Source of the DNA: Sneathiella litorea
Lineage (GTDB): Bacteria > Pseudomonadota > Alphaproteobacteria > Sneathiellales > Sneathiellaceae
Direction: 5' to 3'
Assembly (NCBI RefSeq): GCF_009882915.1
Contig: NZ_WTUW01000001.1
Coordinates: 357-64,356 of the forward strand
Length of the DNA stretch: 64,000 bases
The stretch's first letter is position 1; each line of letters begins with the position of its first letter. The notes under the pieces are model-generated. The model worked only from the letters and a program-made list of their open reading frames with translations, did not search any database and had not been told where the DNA came from. The position numbers and the translations under genes are program-made. Positions 20,474 to 30,182 of this stretch are shown piece after piece.

Positions 20474-21238
20474 ATGAGCATATCCGACACGACCAGATTG
20501 TTAGCGCAGATACAAAAAACGGCCCTGGACGCGATCTTTCCACCGGGTTGCGTCAATTGCGCTGAACCAATTGATACCCCTGGCAATCTCTGTGCTCAAT
20601 GCTGGCCCGAGATGACTTATATTTCGGCACCGTTTTGCGAAATGTGCGGTTTTCCATTTGAGTATGATGCTGGCGATGGATTGATTTGTGCAGCCTGCCT
20701 GAAACGCCCCCCCGTCTTTTCAAGAGCACGTGCCGTTCTTAAATATGACGAGTCGAGCCGCAATATGATTCTCGGATATAAACATTCGGATCAGACCAAT
20801 CGGGCGCCGACCTTTGCAAACTGGATGCACCGTGCGGGTGTGGATCTGATCGGTGATTGTGACTTTATCTGCCCCGTTCCGCTACATCACAGAAGATTGA
20901 TCAAACGACGCTTCAATCAGTCCGCTCTCCTTGCTAAGGAGGTTGCGAGACTTGCGCGTAAACCAGCAGTGCACGATCTTGTCATAAGGACACGCCCAAC
21001 ACGAACACAAGGAGGGTTAAGCGCGAAAGCCCGCCATCGGAATGTGCAGGGAGTTTTCAAGGTTAATCCAGCACGAGAAGCCTTGTTGGAAGGGGCAAGA
21101 ATATTGCTGATTGACGATGTTCTGACAACTGGCGCAACTGTTAATGCCTGCAGTAAAAGCCTGCTGAAGGGAGGAGCTTTAAAAGTTGATGTCCTCACCT
21201 TTAGTCGGGTTGTTCGAGCAACAAACACCGCTATATAA
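20474..21238 (+). CDS. ComF family protein (phosphoribosyltransferase-like)
   Basis: ComF-type protein of 254 aa. Two N-terminal Cys pairs form zinc knuckles (CVNCAEP ... CAQCW, then CEMCGF ... CAACL), and a C-terminal phosphoribosyltransferase domain carries the PRPP-binding loop ILLIDDVLTTGATVNAC. ComF proteins take part in uptake of transforming DNA in competent bacteria, but many non-competent bacteria have them and no other competence genes are visible here. It is followed by glutaredoxin after 44 bases, probably one transcript. Confidence 0.9.
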   Translation: MSISDTTRLLAQIQKTALDAIFPPGCVNCAEPIDTPGNLCAQCWPEMTYISAPFCEMCGFPFEYDAGDGLICAACLKRPPVFSRARAVLKYDESSRNMILGYKHSDQTNRAPTFANWMHRAGVDLIGDCDFICPVPLHHRRLIKRRFNQSALLAKEVARLARKPAVHDLVIRTRPTRTQGGLSAKARHRNVQGVFKVNPAREALLEGARILLIDDVLTTGATVNACSKSLLKGGALKVDVLTFSRVVRATNTAI

Positions 21239-21282
21239 TACTGTCAGGCCAGTACCAGATAATTGACGTAAAGAAGTAAGCC

Positions 21283-21543
21283 ATGAAAAATGTAGAAATT
21301 TATACAACAATGTTTTGCCCCTTCTGCTCCCGCGCTAAAAAGCTGCTCAAGAGCAAAGGTGTAAACTACAAGGAAATAGATGTTACTGTGGCAGGCGACC
21401 TGCGTCAGGAAATGACGCGGCGCGCCGATGGTGCACATACCGTTCCTCAAATTTTCATTGATGGCGACCATATCGGTGATAGTGATTATATCCACATGCT
21501 GGACGCGAATGGGAAACTTGATCAGATTCTTGGGATTCGCTGA
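21283..21543 (+). CDS. grxC: Glutaredoxin 3
   Basis: Small dithiol redox protein of 86 aa that uses glutathione to reduce disulfides in the cytosol. The active site is CPFC (TTMFCPFCSRAKKLL), and the glutathione-binding TVPQIFIDGDHIGDSD is complete. It lies between comF and a nitrilase-family gene in a tight rightward run, with 18 bases to the next start. Confidence 0.95.
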   Translation: MKNVEIYTTMFCPFCSRAKKLLKSKGVNYKEIDVTVAGDLRQEMTRRADGAHTVPQIFIDGDHIGDSDYIHMLDANGKLDQILGIR

Positions 21544-21561
21544 TCCTGGAAGGAGAATAGA

Positions 21562-22416
21562 ATGTCATCTTTTACGGCGGCTTGCGTACAATTAACGAGC
21601 ACGGGCAACGTTCAGGAAAACCTAAGTACCGCGACGTCGTTGATTCGGGAAGCGGCAAAGGCCGGAGCCGATTTCATTGCGACACCTGAGGTGACCAACA
21701 TGCTGGAACCTAACAAGGTGGAAGCACGCGCCAAGGCGCAGTTACAGGAGGAGGACATTACCCTCAAAGCTTTCCGTTCCCTCGCCGAGGAAACGGGAAA
21801 GTGGATTCTGGCTGGCTCGCTTGTGATCAAGAAACCAGATGATGATCGACTGGCCAATCGTTCATTTCTGATCCGTCCAGACGGACAAATTGGCGCTCAG
21901 TATGATAAGATCCACATGTTCGACGTCGAACTGGATAATGGCGAAGCTCACAAGGAAAGCCGTGCCTATGCGCCTGGCGACGCGGCACATCTGGTTGAAA
22001 CCTCCTGGGGAACGGTTGGAATGTCGGTGTGCTATGATGTTCGTTTTGCCCATCTATACCAGAAGCTTGCGCTTGCCGGTGCCGGCGTTTTTACAGTACC
22101 TGCGGCCTTTACGGCAACAACGGGTCAGGCCCACTGGCATATACTGCTCCGCGCCCGGGCGATTGAGAATGGCGCTTTTGTTATCGCCCCGGCCCAATGC
22201 GGCCAGCACACAGAGAAAAGACGCACCTATGGTCATTCGCTAATCATTGATCCATGGGGTAAAATTCTGGCGGAGGCAGGGGAAGAGCCGGGTTTCATCA
22301 CTGCAAAGATTGACATGGCGGATATTGCCAGGCGGCGCCAGCAGATTCCCAACCTGAAAAATATCAGGGACTTTACCGTTCAGGCGCCGGAATCCGTGGC
22401 GAATGCAGCAGAATAG
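21562..22416 (+). CDS. Carbon-nitrogen hydrolase (nitrilase superfamily, Nit-like amidase)
   Basis: Amidase-type hydrolase of 284 aa in the Nit1/Nit2 branch. Members of this branch hydrolyse omega-amides or deaminated glutathione, a damage-repair role that would suit a gene next to glutaredoxin. The catalytic triad is visible: Glu in TPEVTNML, Lys in YDKIHMFDVEL and Cys in GMSVCYDVRF. It is preceded by AAGGAGAA as ribosome site. The exact substrate is not decided by sequence; deaminated glutathione or alpha-ketoglutaramate are the first guesses. Confidence 0.9.
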   Translation: MSSFTAACVQLTSTGNVQENLSTATSLIREAAKAGADFIATPEVTNMLEPNKVEARAKAQLQEEDITLKAFRSLAEETGKWILAGSLVIKKPDDDRLANRSFLIRPDGQIGAQYDKIHMFDVELDNGEAHKESRAYAPGDAAHLVETSWGTVGMSVCYDVRFAHLYQKLALAGAGVFTVPAAFTATTGQAHWHILLRARAIENGAFVIAPAQCGQHTEKRRTYGHSLIIDPWGKILAEAGEEPGFITAKIDMADIARRRQQIPNLKNIRDFTVQAPESVANAAE

Positions 22417-22421
22417 TTCTT

Positions 22422-22931
22422 CTAAAGCGGCTTTCTTGCGGCAATAGATTGACGGCTGGCGAGTGTCGGAATTTCGATATCCCCTTCAAAAAAATCTATC
22501 ACGTCAAGCTCGCCACCAAAACTGTCGATAAGCTCTTCTGGTGCGAGTAGAAAATCCGGGTTTTTCGGGCGGCCATACTTCTCGTTGCCTTGCGCGAATG
22601 TGTCGTACAGCAGGATGCCTCCTGGAGCCAACGATGTGACAATGTCCGCAAACAACGGTCGCCAGAGATAATTGACTACAAGGATGCCGGAGAACGCTCC
22701 CACGGGGAAAGGCCAGCCTCCCTTCTCCAGGTCCGCCTGAACTATGGAAAGCCCTGCCCGCCCCTGATAGGCCGCGATAAGAGATGTATCTATATCCACT
22801 GCCGTTACATTGTGCCCGAGATCAAGCAGGTATAGGCTATGTCGACCACCACCGCAGGCTATATCCAGAACCGATTTATCATCTGGAATCTGCGGTGCAT
22901 ATTTTTCGATCCACGGTGATATGGGGCGCAT
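22422..22931 (-). CDS. Class I SAM-dependent methyltransferase
   Basis: A compact 169-aa methyltransferase with the SAM motif VLDIACGGGRHSLYLLDLG and the acidic loop VTAVDID, in the TehB/UbiE-like group of small methyltransferases. The substrate is unknown. It is transcribed leftward, five bases from the end of the nitrilase gene, so it interrupts the otherwise rightward run from comF to DUF1178. Confidence 0.85.
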   Translation of the reverse strand: MRPISPWIEKYAPQIPDDKSVLDIACGGGRHSLYLLDLGHNVTAVDIDTSLIAAYQGRAGLSIVQADLEKGGWPFPVGAFSGILVVNYLWRPLFADIVTSLAPGGILLYDTFAQGNEKYGRPKNPDFLLAPEELIDSFGGELDVIDFFEGDIEIPTLASRQSIAARKPL

Positions 22932-23028
22932 GAAACTCCCTTTTCAAACTAACGAGGGCTTGTGTTTAACAGGAAAAAGATTATTTCTTAGGATGATAGA
23001 ACTTTTGTAAACATAATAAACTCTGCAA

Positions 23029-23469
23029 ATGATTAAATACGGTCTTAAATGCGAAAATGCCCATGTGTTTGAAGCATGGTTCAAAAACAGCGCCACTTAT
23101 GATGAGCAGGCTAGCGTTGGCGATGTCGTATGCGTTGTTTGCGGATCAACAAGTGTCGAAAAGGCCCCGATGGCGCCTGCGGTTCCGCGCAAAGGTAGGA
23201 ATACTGCGCCTCGCCGCGATGAAATAGCCAATAAAGAGGCCGAAAATGCGGCCGCGGCTATGATTGCGCTTCGTGAGATTCGTAAAACCGTGGAAGAAAA
23301 TTGTGATTATGTCGGCCCCCGGTTTGCGGAAGAAGCCCGCAAAATACATTATGGCGAAATCGAGCGTCGCGGCATTTACGGGGAAGCAACTCCTGAGGAA
23401 AGTAATGAACTTCGAGAAGAAGGCGTTGATATTGCCGAAGTTCCCTGGTTACCCACAACAGACGCCTAA
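23029..23469 (+). CDS. DUF1178 family protein
   Basis: A 146-aa protein of the DUF1178 family, function unknown. The N-terminus shows a zinc-ribbon-like pattern: KYGLKCENAHVFEAWF, then VVCVVCGSTSVEKAPMAPAV. The C-terminal half is helical and charged, ending in EGVDIAEVPWLP, a conserved family feature. The family is largely alpha- and betaproteobacterial. It is convergent with the parvulin gene, with a bidirectional terminator between them. Confidence 0.92.
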   Translation: MIKYGLKCENAHVFEAWFKNSATYDEQASVGDVVCVVCGSTSVEKAPMAPAVPRKGRNTAPRRDEIANKEAENAAAAMIALREIRKTVEENCDYVGPRFAEEARKIHYGEIERRGIYGEATPEESNELREEGVDIAEVPWLPTTDA

Positions 23470-23493
23470 AGCCCGCAACATATCAAAAAGAAA

Positions 23494-23516
23494 AAGGCCC
23501 GGGAATCCCGGGCCTT
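23494..23516. terminator. Bidirectional terminator between DUF1178 and parvulin genes
   Basis: AAGGCCCGG pairs with CCGGGCCTT around a 5-base loop. The minus-strand side is followed by TTTTTCTTTTT and the plus side by TTCTTAATC, so it is stronger for the leftward parvulin gene. Confidence 0.85.
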
Positions 23517-23547
23517 CTTAATCTATTTTGAATAGCTCTATAAACCG

Positions 23548-24501
23548 CTATTCCGTTTTAGCTTTTTCATCGTCGGCATTTTCTTTATTTGCGTCTTCTG
23601 CCTTCTCATCTTCAGCAGGCGTCATCAGGACGATAGAGGCATCAGCCTTCAATTCTTCAAGCAACGTGTCAATAACTGAACTGCTGACCTGAGCGCGCAG
23701 TTCCGCCTCTTTTTCCTCAAAGGATGGCGCTTCTGTGTTGCGCTTATCTTCAGCCTTGATGACATGGTAGCCGAACTGTGTTTTCACAGGAGTCTTGCTA
23801 TAATCGCCGACATTCATGTCGAAGGCTGCCGTAGAAAATTCCGGGACCATGCTTCCTTTTGTAAAATAGCCGAGATCACCTCCATTAGGGCCGGATGGAC
23901 CAGTAGAGTATTCCTTCGCAAGCTCCTCGAAATCACCGCCGTCGTCTAGCAATTTAATAACATCATTTGCTTCCTGTTCAGTCTTGAGCAAAATATGCCG
24001 TGCGTGGAGCTCTTCTTCAGGTTTAAAGTCGGCGACACTCTTCTCATACTCTTCTTTCAGAAGTTCTTCTGTCACCAACTCATCCATCTTGGTCTTGATA
24101 TAGAATTCCTGCATTAACTGCGTGCGAACCGTATTCAAACGATCCTGAAATTCTTTACGATCTGCCATATTTTCTGTTTGAGCGGCCTGGGAAATAACTT
24201 CCATGCTGATAAGCTGCTGCAAAAGCTGGTCTTTGATGAACTCAAATGGCGCCTGACGATACTGCGGGGGCAACGATGCATAAAGTGTCTGGATATCTGA
24301 GTCGGTGATTTCTTTTCCATTCACTGTCGCAAGAACTTCGCCTTCCACAACTGCGGTACTTTCTCCGGTTTCCTTCACTACATCCTCGGAAACGACCGAA
24401 TTCATATCTGTCAAGGATCCGTCCTGCGTCCCCACATAGTAGCCGATGGCAAGACAGAGCGCACCAACCAGAGCCAGTGAAAAATAATGTAGTGATTTCA
24501 T
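23548..24501 (-). CDS. Exported parvulin-type peptidyl-prolyl cis-trans isomerase
   Basis: Periplasmic folding helper of the SurA/PpiD/PrsA kind. A signal or anchor segment spans residues 5-25, a SurA-N-like helical domain about 60-170, and a rotamase domain about 180-280. The last carries ARHILLKTEQEA, STGPSGPNGGDLGYF and TQFGYHVIKAE. A strongly charged Lys/Glu/Asp tail (residues 295-317) is unusual and probably disordered. It is divergent from secA, so a secretion motor and a folding catalyst for exported proteins share a 326-base promoter region. Confidence 0.9.
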   Translation of the reverse strand: MKSLHYFSLALVGALCLAIGYYVGTQDGSLTDMNSVVSEDVVKETGESTAVVEGEVLATVNGKEITDSDIQTLYASLPPQYRQAPFEFIKDQLLQQLISMEVISQAAQTENMADRKEFQDRLNTVRTQLMQEFYIKTKMDELVTEELLKEEYEKSVADFKPEEELHARHILLKTEQEANDVIKLLDDGGDFEELAKEYSTGPSGPNGGDLGYFTKGSMVPEFSTAAFDMNVGDYSKTPVKTQFGYHVIKAEDKRNTEAPSFEEKEAELRAQVSSSVIDTLLEELKADASIVLMTPAEDEKAEDANKENADDEKAKTE

Positions 24502-24827
24502 AATATTAGAGTCCCAATCCGTATATGCGTAGTTGAAAAAGCCAACCCGGCCTTCCCGCGCGTCAAGAGTTCAAGCGAATATAGTAATATTTCACACCAG
24601 AACAACCTTTCATCCTTCCAGTAGTCTTTTTTCCATATTTTTGACATAAAATTCGCCCGTTTTTGCTTCTCCCGTGCCGGATAGATTGACATGACTGCGC
24701 TAGCCGCTTATCTGTCACCATAGTCCTAGAAATAGTTTTTCCCTCAATGAAGAAGCTATTATTGGATTATTCCTGCGCGAAATTGCGTATCTAGAAAAAG
24801 CAACCCATGACTGGAGTTTAGTCAGAT
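24502..24827. other. Divergent promoter region between parvulin gene and secA
   Basis: No gene is supported here; a 64-codon leftward frame overlapping it has no ribosome site and no recognisable product. The stretch holds promoter candidates for both flanking genes, the best being the one for secA at 24686-24714. Confidence 0.6.
24686..24714 (+). promoter_or_regulatory. Candidate sigma-70 promoter of secA
   Basis: TTGACA (24686-24691) is followed after 17 bases by TATCTG (24709-24714). The -35 is a perfect match and the -10 agrees at four of six positions. It lies about 115 bases before the secA start. Confidence 0.45.
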
Positions 24828-27509
24828 ATGTTCGGTTCTATTGCCAAAAAGTTTTTCGGATCACCGAATGACAGGGCTCTTAAGGTCGTTCGAACCAAAG
24901 TTGACGAAATCAACGCGTTTGAAGACAAGATCAAGCCATTGAGCGACGCCGAACTGATGGCGAAGACGCAGGAATTCAGAGAACGCCTAGCGGCAGGTAC
25001 CAAGTTAGATGATCTCTTGCCTGAAGCTTTCGCTTGTGTCCGGGAGGCCGCGTGGCGCGCCCTCGGTGAGCGGCATTATGATGTTCAGCTTCTTGGCGGC
25101 ATTGTCCTTCATCAGGGCAAGATCACGGAAATGAAAACCGGTGAAGGAAAAACACTAGTCTCTACCCTGCCCGCTTATCTTAATGCGTTGCCCGGCAAGG
25201 GCGTGCATGTGGTCACGGTAAATGACTATCTCGCGAGTCGTGACTCCGAATGGATGGGACAGGTCTTTGCCAAACTCGGCCTTTCCGTGGGCTGTATCGT
25301 TCACGGTATCGATGACGAAGGGCGACGCGCCGCTTACGCAGCAGACATTACCTATGGAACGAACAACGAATTCGGGTTCGATTACCTCCGCGATAACATG
25401 AAATTCGAAAAATCCGCAATTGTTCAGCGCGGATTTAATTATGCGATTGTCGACGAAGTTGACAGTATCCTGATTGATGAGGCTCGTACGCCTCTTATTA
25501 TTTCCGGACCTGCAGAAGATTCATCTGAACTCTACCTGGCTATAGATGCGCTTATCCCAAATCTGAAAGATGACGACTTCGAGGTGGATGAAAAAACCAA
25601 GACAGTCGGCTTTTCCGAAGACGGTACGGAAAATATTGAGAAAGTGCTGGAAGAGGCCGGACTCCTCAAAGGCGATAACCTATATGACGTCGAGAATGTC
25701 ACGATTGTTCACCACCTGAATCAGGCTCTCCGCGCGCATAAGCTGTTCGAAAAGGACAAGGATTATATCGTCAAGGATGACAAGGTCATTATCATTGACG
25801 AATTTACCGGGCGAATGATGGAAGGCCGTCGTTTCTCGGAAGGGCTGCATCAGGCCCTGGAAGCCAGAGAGAAGGTAACAATTCAGCCGGAGAACCAAAC
25901 TCTGGCATCGATTACCTTCCAGAATTACTTCCGTCTCTACAACAAGCTCTCCGGTATGACGGGAACAGCTGCGACAGAAGCAGATGAATTTCAGGAAATC
26001 TACGGTCTTGAGGTTATCGAAATCCCAACCAACGTTCCTGTGTCCCGTATTGATGCGGATGATGAAGTTTACCGTACGGTCGAGGAAAAATACGATGCTA
26101 TCGTTACGACGATTGAAGAGTGTGTAAGTCGGGGCCAACCGGTTCTAGTGGGCACCGTCTCCATCGAGAAGTCTGAGATGCTTTCAGATCTTCTCAATAA
26201 AAAGAAAATTCCTCATAAGGTCCTGAACGCCCGCTATCATGAGCAGGAAGCTGAAATCATCAGTCAGGCAGGGCGTATCGGTGCCGTCACCATTGCAACC
26301 AACATGGCCGGGCGTGGAACAGACATCAAACTTGGCGGCAATGAAGAAATGATGATTGCGGCCAAAACCGTTGATGTCGTTGATGAAGCAGAAATCGCCA
26401 ATATCACAGCTCAATTGAAGGCGGAGATACAAGAGCAACGCAATCAGGTTCTCGACGCAGGTGGTCTTTTCGTCATCGGAACGGAACGGCACGAATCCCG
26501 TCGTATTGATAACCAGCTTCGGGGCCGGGCCGGCCGGCAGGGTGATCCGGGCACATCACGATTCTTCCTCTCTTTGCAGGACGATCTGATGCGTATTTTC
26601 GGCTCTGAGCGTATGGATGGCATGTTGCGCAAGCTGGGGCTTGAAGATGGCGAGGCTATTATGCATCCCTGGATTAACAAGGCCCTGGAGAAAGCCCAGC
26701 AGAAGGTCGAAGCCCGAAACTACGAGATACGCAAGAATCTTTTGAAATTTGATGATGTGATGAATGACCAGCGCAAGGTTATTTATGAACAGCGCATTGA
26801 ATTGATGGATACGCAGGATGTCTCGGAGACTGTCTCCACCATGCAGGAAGAGGTGATTGATACCCTCGTTGATACGCATATCCCGCCAAAAGCATATCCG
26901 GAACAATGGGATGTGGAAGGACTTAAGCTTGCCAGCCAACAAACGCTTGCTCTGGACCTGCCCATAGATGAATGGGCTGCGGAAGAGGGAATCGCCGATG
27001 AGGAAATTCGCGACCGCCTGAAAGATGCGGCAAAGCGCAAAATGGCAGAAAAAGCCGTCCGTTACGGCCCGGAAGTCATGCGTATGGTCGAGAAGAGTGT
27101 CTTATTGCAAATCCTCGACCAGGCATGGAAAGATCATCTTCTTCAGCTTGACCAGCTTCGTCAGGGCGTTTCTCTTCGGGCCTATGCCCAGAAAGATCCG
27201 CTTAACGAGTACAAGAGCGAAGCGTTCAACATGTTCGAGCTTATGCTGAACCAGCTGCGTGAAACTGTTACGACCTATCTCTCTCATGTCGAACTTCAAA
27301 ACCCGGCCGAGCAACTGCGGCGGCCGGAACCGGATGAGCAGGAAATGACCGAGACCCATATTGACCCTGTAACTGGTGAGAATGAGTTTGAGGCGGCGAA
27401 GCTGGACCCGGAAGGAAATAACATGGAAAACTGGGGCAAAGTTCGACGTAATGCCCCCTGTCCATGTGGATCCGGCAAGAAATTCAAGCAATGTCACGGG
27501 CGCGTTTAA
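24828..27509 (+). CDS. secA: Preprotein translocase ATPase SecA
   Basis: Motor of the general secretion pathway; drives unfolded preproteins through SecYEG using ATP. The sequence shows Walker A MKTGEGKT (about residue 102), the DEAD-like [13 protein letters not shown] (about 208), GRGTDI in the second motor domain and RQGDPG. The C-terminal zinc-binding SEC-C motif ([14 protein letters not shown]) binds SecB. The length of 893 aa is normal for alphaproteobacteria. GGAG lies about 13 bases before the ATG. Confidence 0.98.
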   Translation: MFGSIAKKFFGSPNDRALKVVRTKVDEINAFEDKIKPLSDAELMAKTQEFRERLAAGTKLDDLLPEAFACVREAAWRALGERHYDVQLLGGIVLHQGKITEMKTGEGKTLVSTLPAYLNALPGKGVHVVTVNDYLASRDSEWMGQVFAKLGLSVGCIVHGIDDEGRRAAYAADITYGTNNEFGFDYLRDNMKFEKSAIVQRGFNYAIVDEVDSILIDEARTPLIISGPAEDSSELYLAIDALIPNLKDDDFEVDEKTKTVGFSEDGTENIEKVLEEAGLLKGDNLYDVENVTIVHHLNQALRAHKLFEKDKDYIVKDDKVIIIDEFTGRMMEGRRFSEGLHQALEAREKVTIQPENQTLASITFQNYFRLYNKLSGMTGTAATEADEFQEIYGLEVIEIPTNVPVSRIDADDEVYRTVEEKYDAIVTTIEECVSRGQPVLVGTVSIEKSEMLSDLLNKKKIPHKVLNARYHEQEAEIISQAGRIGAVTIATNMAGRGTDIKLGGNEEMMIAAKTVDVVDEAEIANITAQLKAEIQEQRNQVLDAGGLFVIGTERHESRRIDNQLRGRAGRQGDPGTSRFFLSLQDDLMRIFGSERMDGMLRKLGLEDGEAIMHPWINKALEKAQQKVEARNYEIRKNLLKFDDVMNDQRKVIYEQRIELMDTQDVSETVSTMQEEVIDTLVDTHIPPKAYPEQWDVEGLKLASQQTLALDLPIDEWAAEEGIADEEIRDRLKDAAKRKMAEKAVRYGPEVMRMVEKSVLLQILDQAWKDHLLQLDQLRQGVSLRAYAQKDPLNEYKSEAFNMFELMLNQLRETVTTYLSHVELQNPAEQLRRPEPDEQEMTETHIDPVTGENEFEAAKLDPEGNNMENWGKVRRNAPCPCGSGKKFKQCHGRV

Positions 27510-27543
27510 AACGCCGGCCGAAAAATATATTTCAGAGTTAATC

Positions 27544-28002
27544 ATGATTGCTTTCCTAAAATCCCTGCTTTCGAACGAGTGCACTGACGAGCCGGCAACG
27601 CAGGATCAGGCGCATATCGCGACAGCTGCGTTGTTGATCGAAGCGGCATTGTCAGATGACGATTACCAGGATGTGGAACGCGAAGCGATTGTCGACGTGC
27701 TGGTCCGTCACTACAGCATCTCGAAAGATGATGCACGGGAACTGGTTCAGGAGGCGGAAAAAGCACAGGCGGAAACAGAACAACTCTTCTATTTTACCCG
27801 GACCGTCAAGGACAGCTTTCCGGTTGAAACGCGCGTACAGATGATTGAGATGCTTTGGGAAATAGCCTATGCCGATGGCGTCTTGAGCAAATTCGAAGCT
27901 AATCTGGTCCGCCGAGTGGCGGGCCTTATTTATGTTAATGATCGCGATCGCGGTGATGCCCGTAAAAGAGTAATGGCCCGACTCGGTATTAATGAAGGCT
28001 GA
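27544..28002 (+). CDS. TerB family protein
   Basis: All-helical TerB-like protein of about 152 aa. The conserved acidic segments typical of the fold are present: ALLIEAALSDDDYQDVERE near the start and IAYADGVLSKFEANLVRRVA near the end. TerB domains are linked to tellurite resistance operons, but single TerB proteins like this one are widespread and of unknown role; no other ter genes are nearby. I use the ATG at 27544; the longer frame from 27376 lies inside secA and is a shadow. It follows secA by 34 bases and is likely co-transcribed. Confidence 0.85.
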   Translation: MIAFLKSLLSNECTDEPATQDQAHIATAALLIEAALSDDDYQDVEREAIVDVLVRHYSISKDDARELVQEAEKAQAETEQLFYFTRTVKDSFPVETRVQMIEMLWEIAYADGVLSKFEANLVRRVAGLIYVNDRDRGDARKRVMARLGINEG

Positions 28003-28118
28003 TTTTTTGCGGTCCATTAATTTTAAGGTTGTTTTTCCTTGTTATTAGCGATAATCCGTAAAGTAGGACGATTGATATCGTATTGTTGTTGCTTTGACGA
28101 ACTGGCTGGAGACGAAAC

Positions 28119-28457
28119 ATGACCTACGTTGTTACCGAAAATTGCATCCGTTGCAAATTCATGGACTGCGTGGAGGTCTGTCCGGTCGACTGCTTTTATG
28201 AAGGCGAAAACATGCTGGTGATACATCCTGATGAATGTATTGATTGCGGTGTGTGCGAGCCTGAATGCCCTGCTGAAGCCATCCTTCCCGATACGGAAGA
28301 AGCCGCTGAAAAATTTTTGGAGCTTAACCGGGAATATTCGGAAACATGGCCGAATATTACCCAAAAAGGTGAGGCTCCGGCCGACTCCGAAGAATGGGAT
28401 GGCAAACCTAACAAATACCCTGAGGAATTTAGTCCGAAGCCTGGGGGCCAGGTGTAA
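28119..28457 (+). CDS. fdxA: Seven-iron ferredoxin FdxA
   Basis: Small electron carrier of 112 aa with [3Fe-4S] and [4Fe-4S] clusters. The N-terminal ligand region reads [18 protein letters not shown] and the second [16 protein letters not shown]. The acidic C-terminal extension (residues 60-112) is typical of the alphaproteobacterial FdxA group. A ribosome site GGAGACG lies before the ATG. It could donate electrons to the ferredoxin-type sulfite reductase encoded 5 kb away, which lacks a flavoprotein partner; that link is inference. Confidence 0.95.
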   Translation: MTYVVTENCIRCKFMDCVEVCPVDCFYEGENMLVIHPDECIDCGVCEPECPAEAILPDTEEAAEKFLELNREYSETWPNITQKGEAPADSEEWDGKPNKYPEEFSPKPGGQV

Positions 28458-28733
28458 GGGCGCGTTCGCTGCCATCTTGACAATCGCAAGACCTTCACGA
28501 TTTATACAACAATATTAGCATTTCACCCAAATTTGTGCTATGATGCCTATCATACGTTAGGTTTGTTATAGCAGTGGTTATGTGTGAATGGCGGTTATCT
28601 CTATTTGCACTCAATGTGACGTGGCCTATTTTTGACGTTTAAATTGAGTTTCTGCAGCGCTTTATATGTAGCTGTTTTTTTTTGCAGTAATGCAAAAATT
28701 TGCGAATTCCCGCGGTTGATGAGAAGGACTTAA

Positions 28734-29231
28734 ATGACTAAAGAAATGGATTTTGCACCGCTCGATCATGTGGTTTATCCGACCCACGGCGTTGGACAGG
28801 TTATCAGTATCGAGGAGCAGGAAATTTCTGGAATGGCGCTGACGCTCTATGTCGTCGATTTCGCCCATGAAAAAATGACGCTCCGCGTTCCGGTAAAACA
28901 AGCCAAGAATGTTGGGATGCGCCCCTTGTCAACGCCAAAGAAGATGAAGAGTGCATTGGATACACTTAAGGGCCGTGCGCGCATAAAACGCACAATGTGG
29001 AGCCGCCGCGCTCAGGAATATGAAGCGAAAATCAACTCCGGCGACCCTGTACAAATTGCCGAGGTTGTTCGGGATCTACATCGTAATGATGATCAACCTG
29101 ATCAGTCTTATAGCGAACGCCAGATTTATGAAGCTGCCCTTGTGCGGCTTTCGCGTGAACTTGCCGTGGTTGAGCAAATTGAAGCTGATGCTGCTACTGA
29201 GAAAGTACAGAAGGTGTTAAAAGCCGCCTGA
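28734..29231 (+). CDS. CarD family transcriptional regulator
   Basis: RNA polymerase-binding protein of the CarD/CdnL family that stabilises open promoter complexes, for example at rRNA promoters. The N-terminal Tudor-like domain is clear (DHVVYPTHGVGQV and MTLRVPVKQAKNVGMRPL). The helical C-terminal domain contains the conserved RARIKRTMWSRRAQEYEAK, including the Trp that contacts the promoter. The length of 165 aa is standard. It stands alone after a 276-base gap from fdxA and is closed by a strong terminator. Confidence 0.95.
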   Translation: MTKEMDFAPLDHVVYPTHGVGQVISIEEQEISGMALTLYVVDFAHEKMTLRVPVKQAKNVGMRPLSTPKKMKSALDTLKGRARIKRTMWSRRAQEYEAKINSGDPVQIAEVVRDLHRNDDQPDQSYSERQIYEAALVRLSRELAVVEQIEADAATEKVQKVLKAA

Positions 29232-29256
29232 ACTTCGGTAACTTAAAAGCCAAACC

Positions 29257-29285
29257 AAGCCCGGAAGTATTTCCGGGCTTTTTTT
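29257..29285 (+). terminator. Rho-independent terminator of carD
   Basis: AAGCCCGGAA (29257-29266) and TTCCGGGCTT (29271-29280) form a perfect 10-bp stem with a GTAT loop, followed by five further T residues. Confidence 0.9.
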
Positions 29286-29354
29286 GTATAAATTTAACGC
29301 AAATTTCTTTGTGGGACTTGCCAAGCCTCACCAGAGGTTTCATTGTGAGCAACT

Positions 29355-30170
29355 ATGAAGCCTAATAAATATAAAGAAAAATTCGGGTGTTTAACCGCAA
29401 CTAGACGGGTATGGGCTGTTGCGTCAATCCACGGGGAGGCGGATGCCCTCATGGCCCTGCATGACAAGATTTCCGGGCGTTGGGAGCATGGTGACAGGAT
29501 TGTATACCTTGGAAACTATCTCGGGCGCGGTTCGAAAATAAAGGAGGTTCTCGATGAACTTTTGTCCTTTCGAATCAATCGGCTTTGTCTTCCCGGAATG
29601 ATCCCGGAAGATATTGTCTATCTTCGCGGCGCGCAGGAAGAAATCTGGCGCAGCCTCCTGCAGCTTCAGCTTGCCCCGCAACCGGCTGATGTCCTCGACT
29701 GGATGGTGGCCAATGACGTCGGCCATTCACTGGCAGCTTATGGTGAATCCCCGGACGAAGTTCGAAAGTATATTCGCGAAGGTATCCTCGCCATGGCTAA
29801 GTGGACCAACCGTCTCCGCGAGAAAATTCGCTCATATCCTGGGCACAACGATATCTTTATTGCTCTCCGTCGCGCAGCGTATACAGAAAATGGCGAGTTA
29901 CTCTTTGTGCATGCCGGATTGGATCCTGCCCTCCCCGTGATTGAGCAGAATGACAGCTTCTGGTGGGGGAATAACAAGTTCGATGACATCAAAGCCCCAT
30001 ACTACGGTTTTCAGCGTGTCATTCGCGGTTTTGAGAAACGCCATGAGGGCGTCACAGAGACCCCCTACACTGTCACCCTGGATGGCGGAAGTGGCTTCGG
30101 CGGCACATTGGAGACCGCTTGTTTTAATCTCGACGGAAAAATTGTCGACCAGGTCAGTATAACGACTTAA
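29355..30170 (+). CDS. Metallophosphoesterase-fold protein with degenerate active site
   Basis: A 271-aa protein with the layout of PPP-type serine/threonine phosphatases, but most metal-binding and catalytic residues are replaced. Motif I, normally GDxHG, reads ASIHG (Ser24, His26). Motif II, normally GDxVDRG, reads GNYLGRG (Asn54, Gly57). Motif III, normally GNHE, reads GAQE (Ala93, Gln94). The VHAG histidine (186) remains, while the late GH motif reads RGF (Phe226). The overall spacing and conserved surroundings show this is the same fold. Lacking Asp, Asn and the catalytic His, it is probably a pseudophosphatase that binds rather than hydrolyses. It follows carD and is convergent with an M48 protease gene. 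Confidence 0.8.
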   Translation: MKPNKYKEKFGCLTATRRVWAVASIHGEADALMALHDKISGRWEHGDRIVYLGNYLGRGSKIKEVLDELLSFRINRLCLPGMIPEDIVYLRGAQEEIWRSLLQLQLAPQPADVLDWMVANDVGHSLAAYGESPDEVRKYIREGILAMAKWTNRLREKIRSYPGHNDIFIALRRAAYTENGELLFVHAGLDPALPVIEQNDSFWWGNNKFDDIKAPYYGFQRVIRGFEKRHEGVTETPYTVTLDGGSGFGGTLETACFNLDGKIVDQVSITT

Positions 30171-30182
30171 CCAAGCGCCCTC

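Noticed and set aside
24498-24692. Leftward 64-codon frame between the parvulin gene and secA
   Set aside because: No ribosome site, unlikely composition, and it overlaps the parvulin start.
27376-27543. Longer N-terminus for the TerB protein reaching into secA
   Set aside because: It lies in a different frame inside the conserved secA 3' end; the ATG at 27544 begins the TerB fold.
27544-28002. Tellurite resistance operon
   Set aside because: Only a lone TerB-like gene is present; no terC, terD or terZ genes are near.
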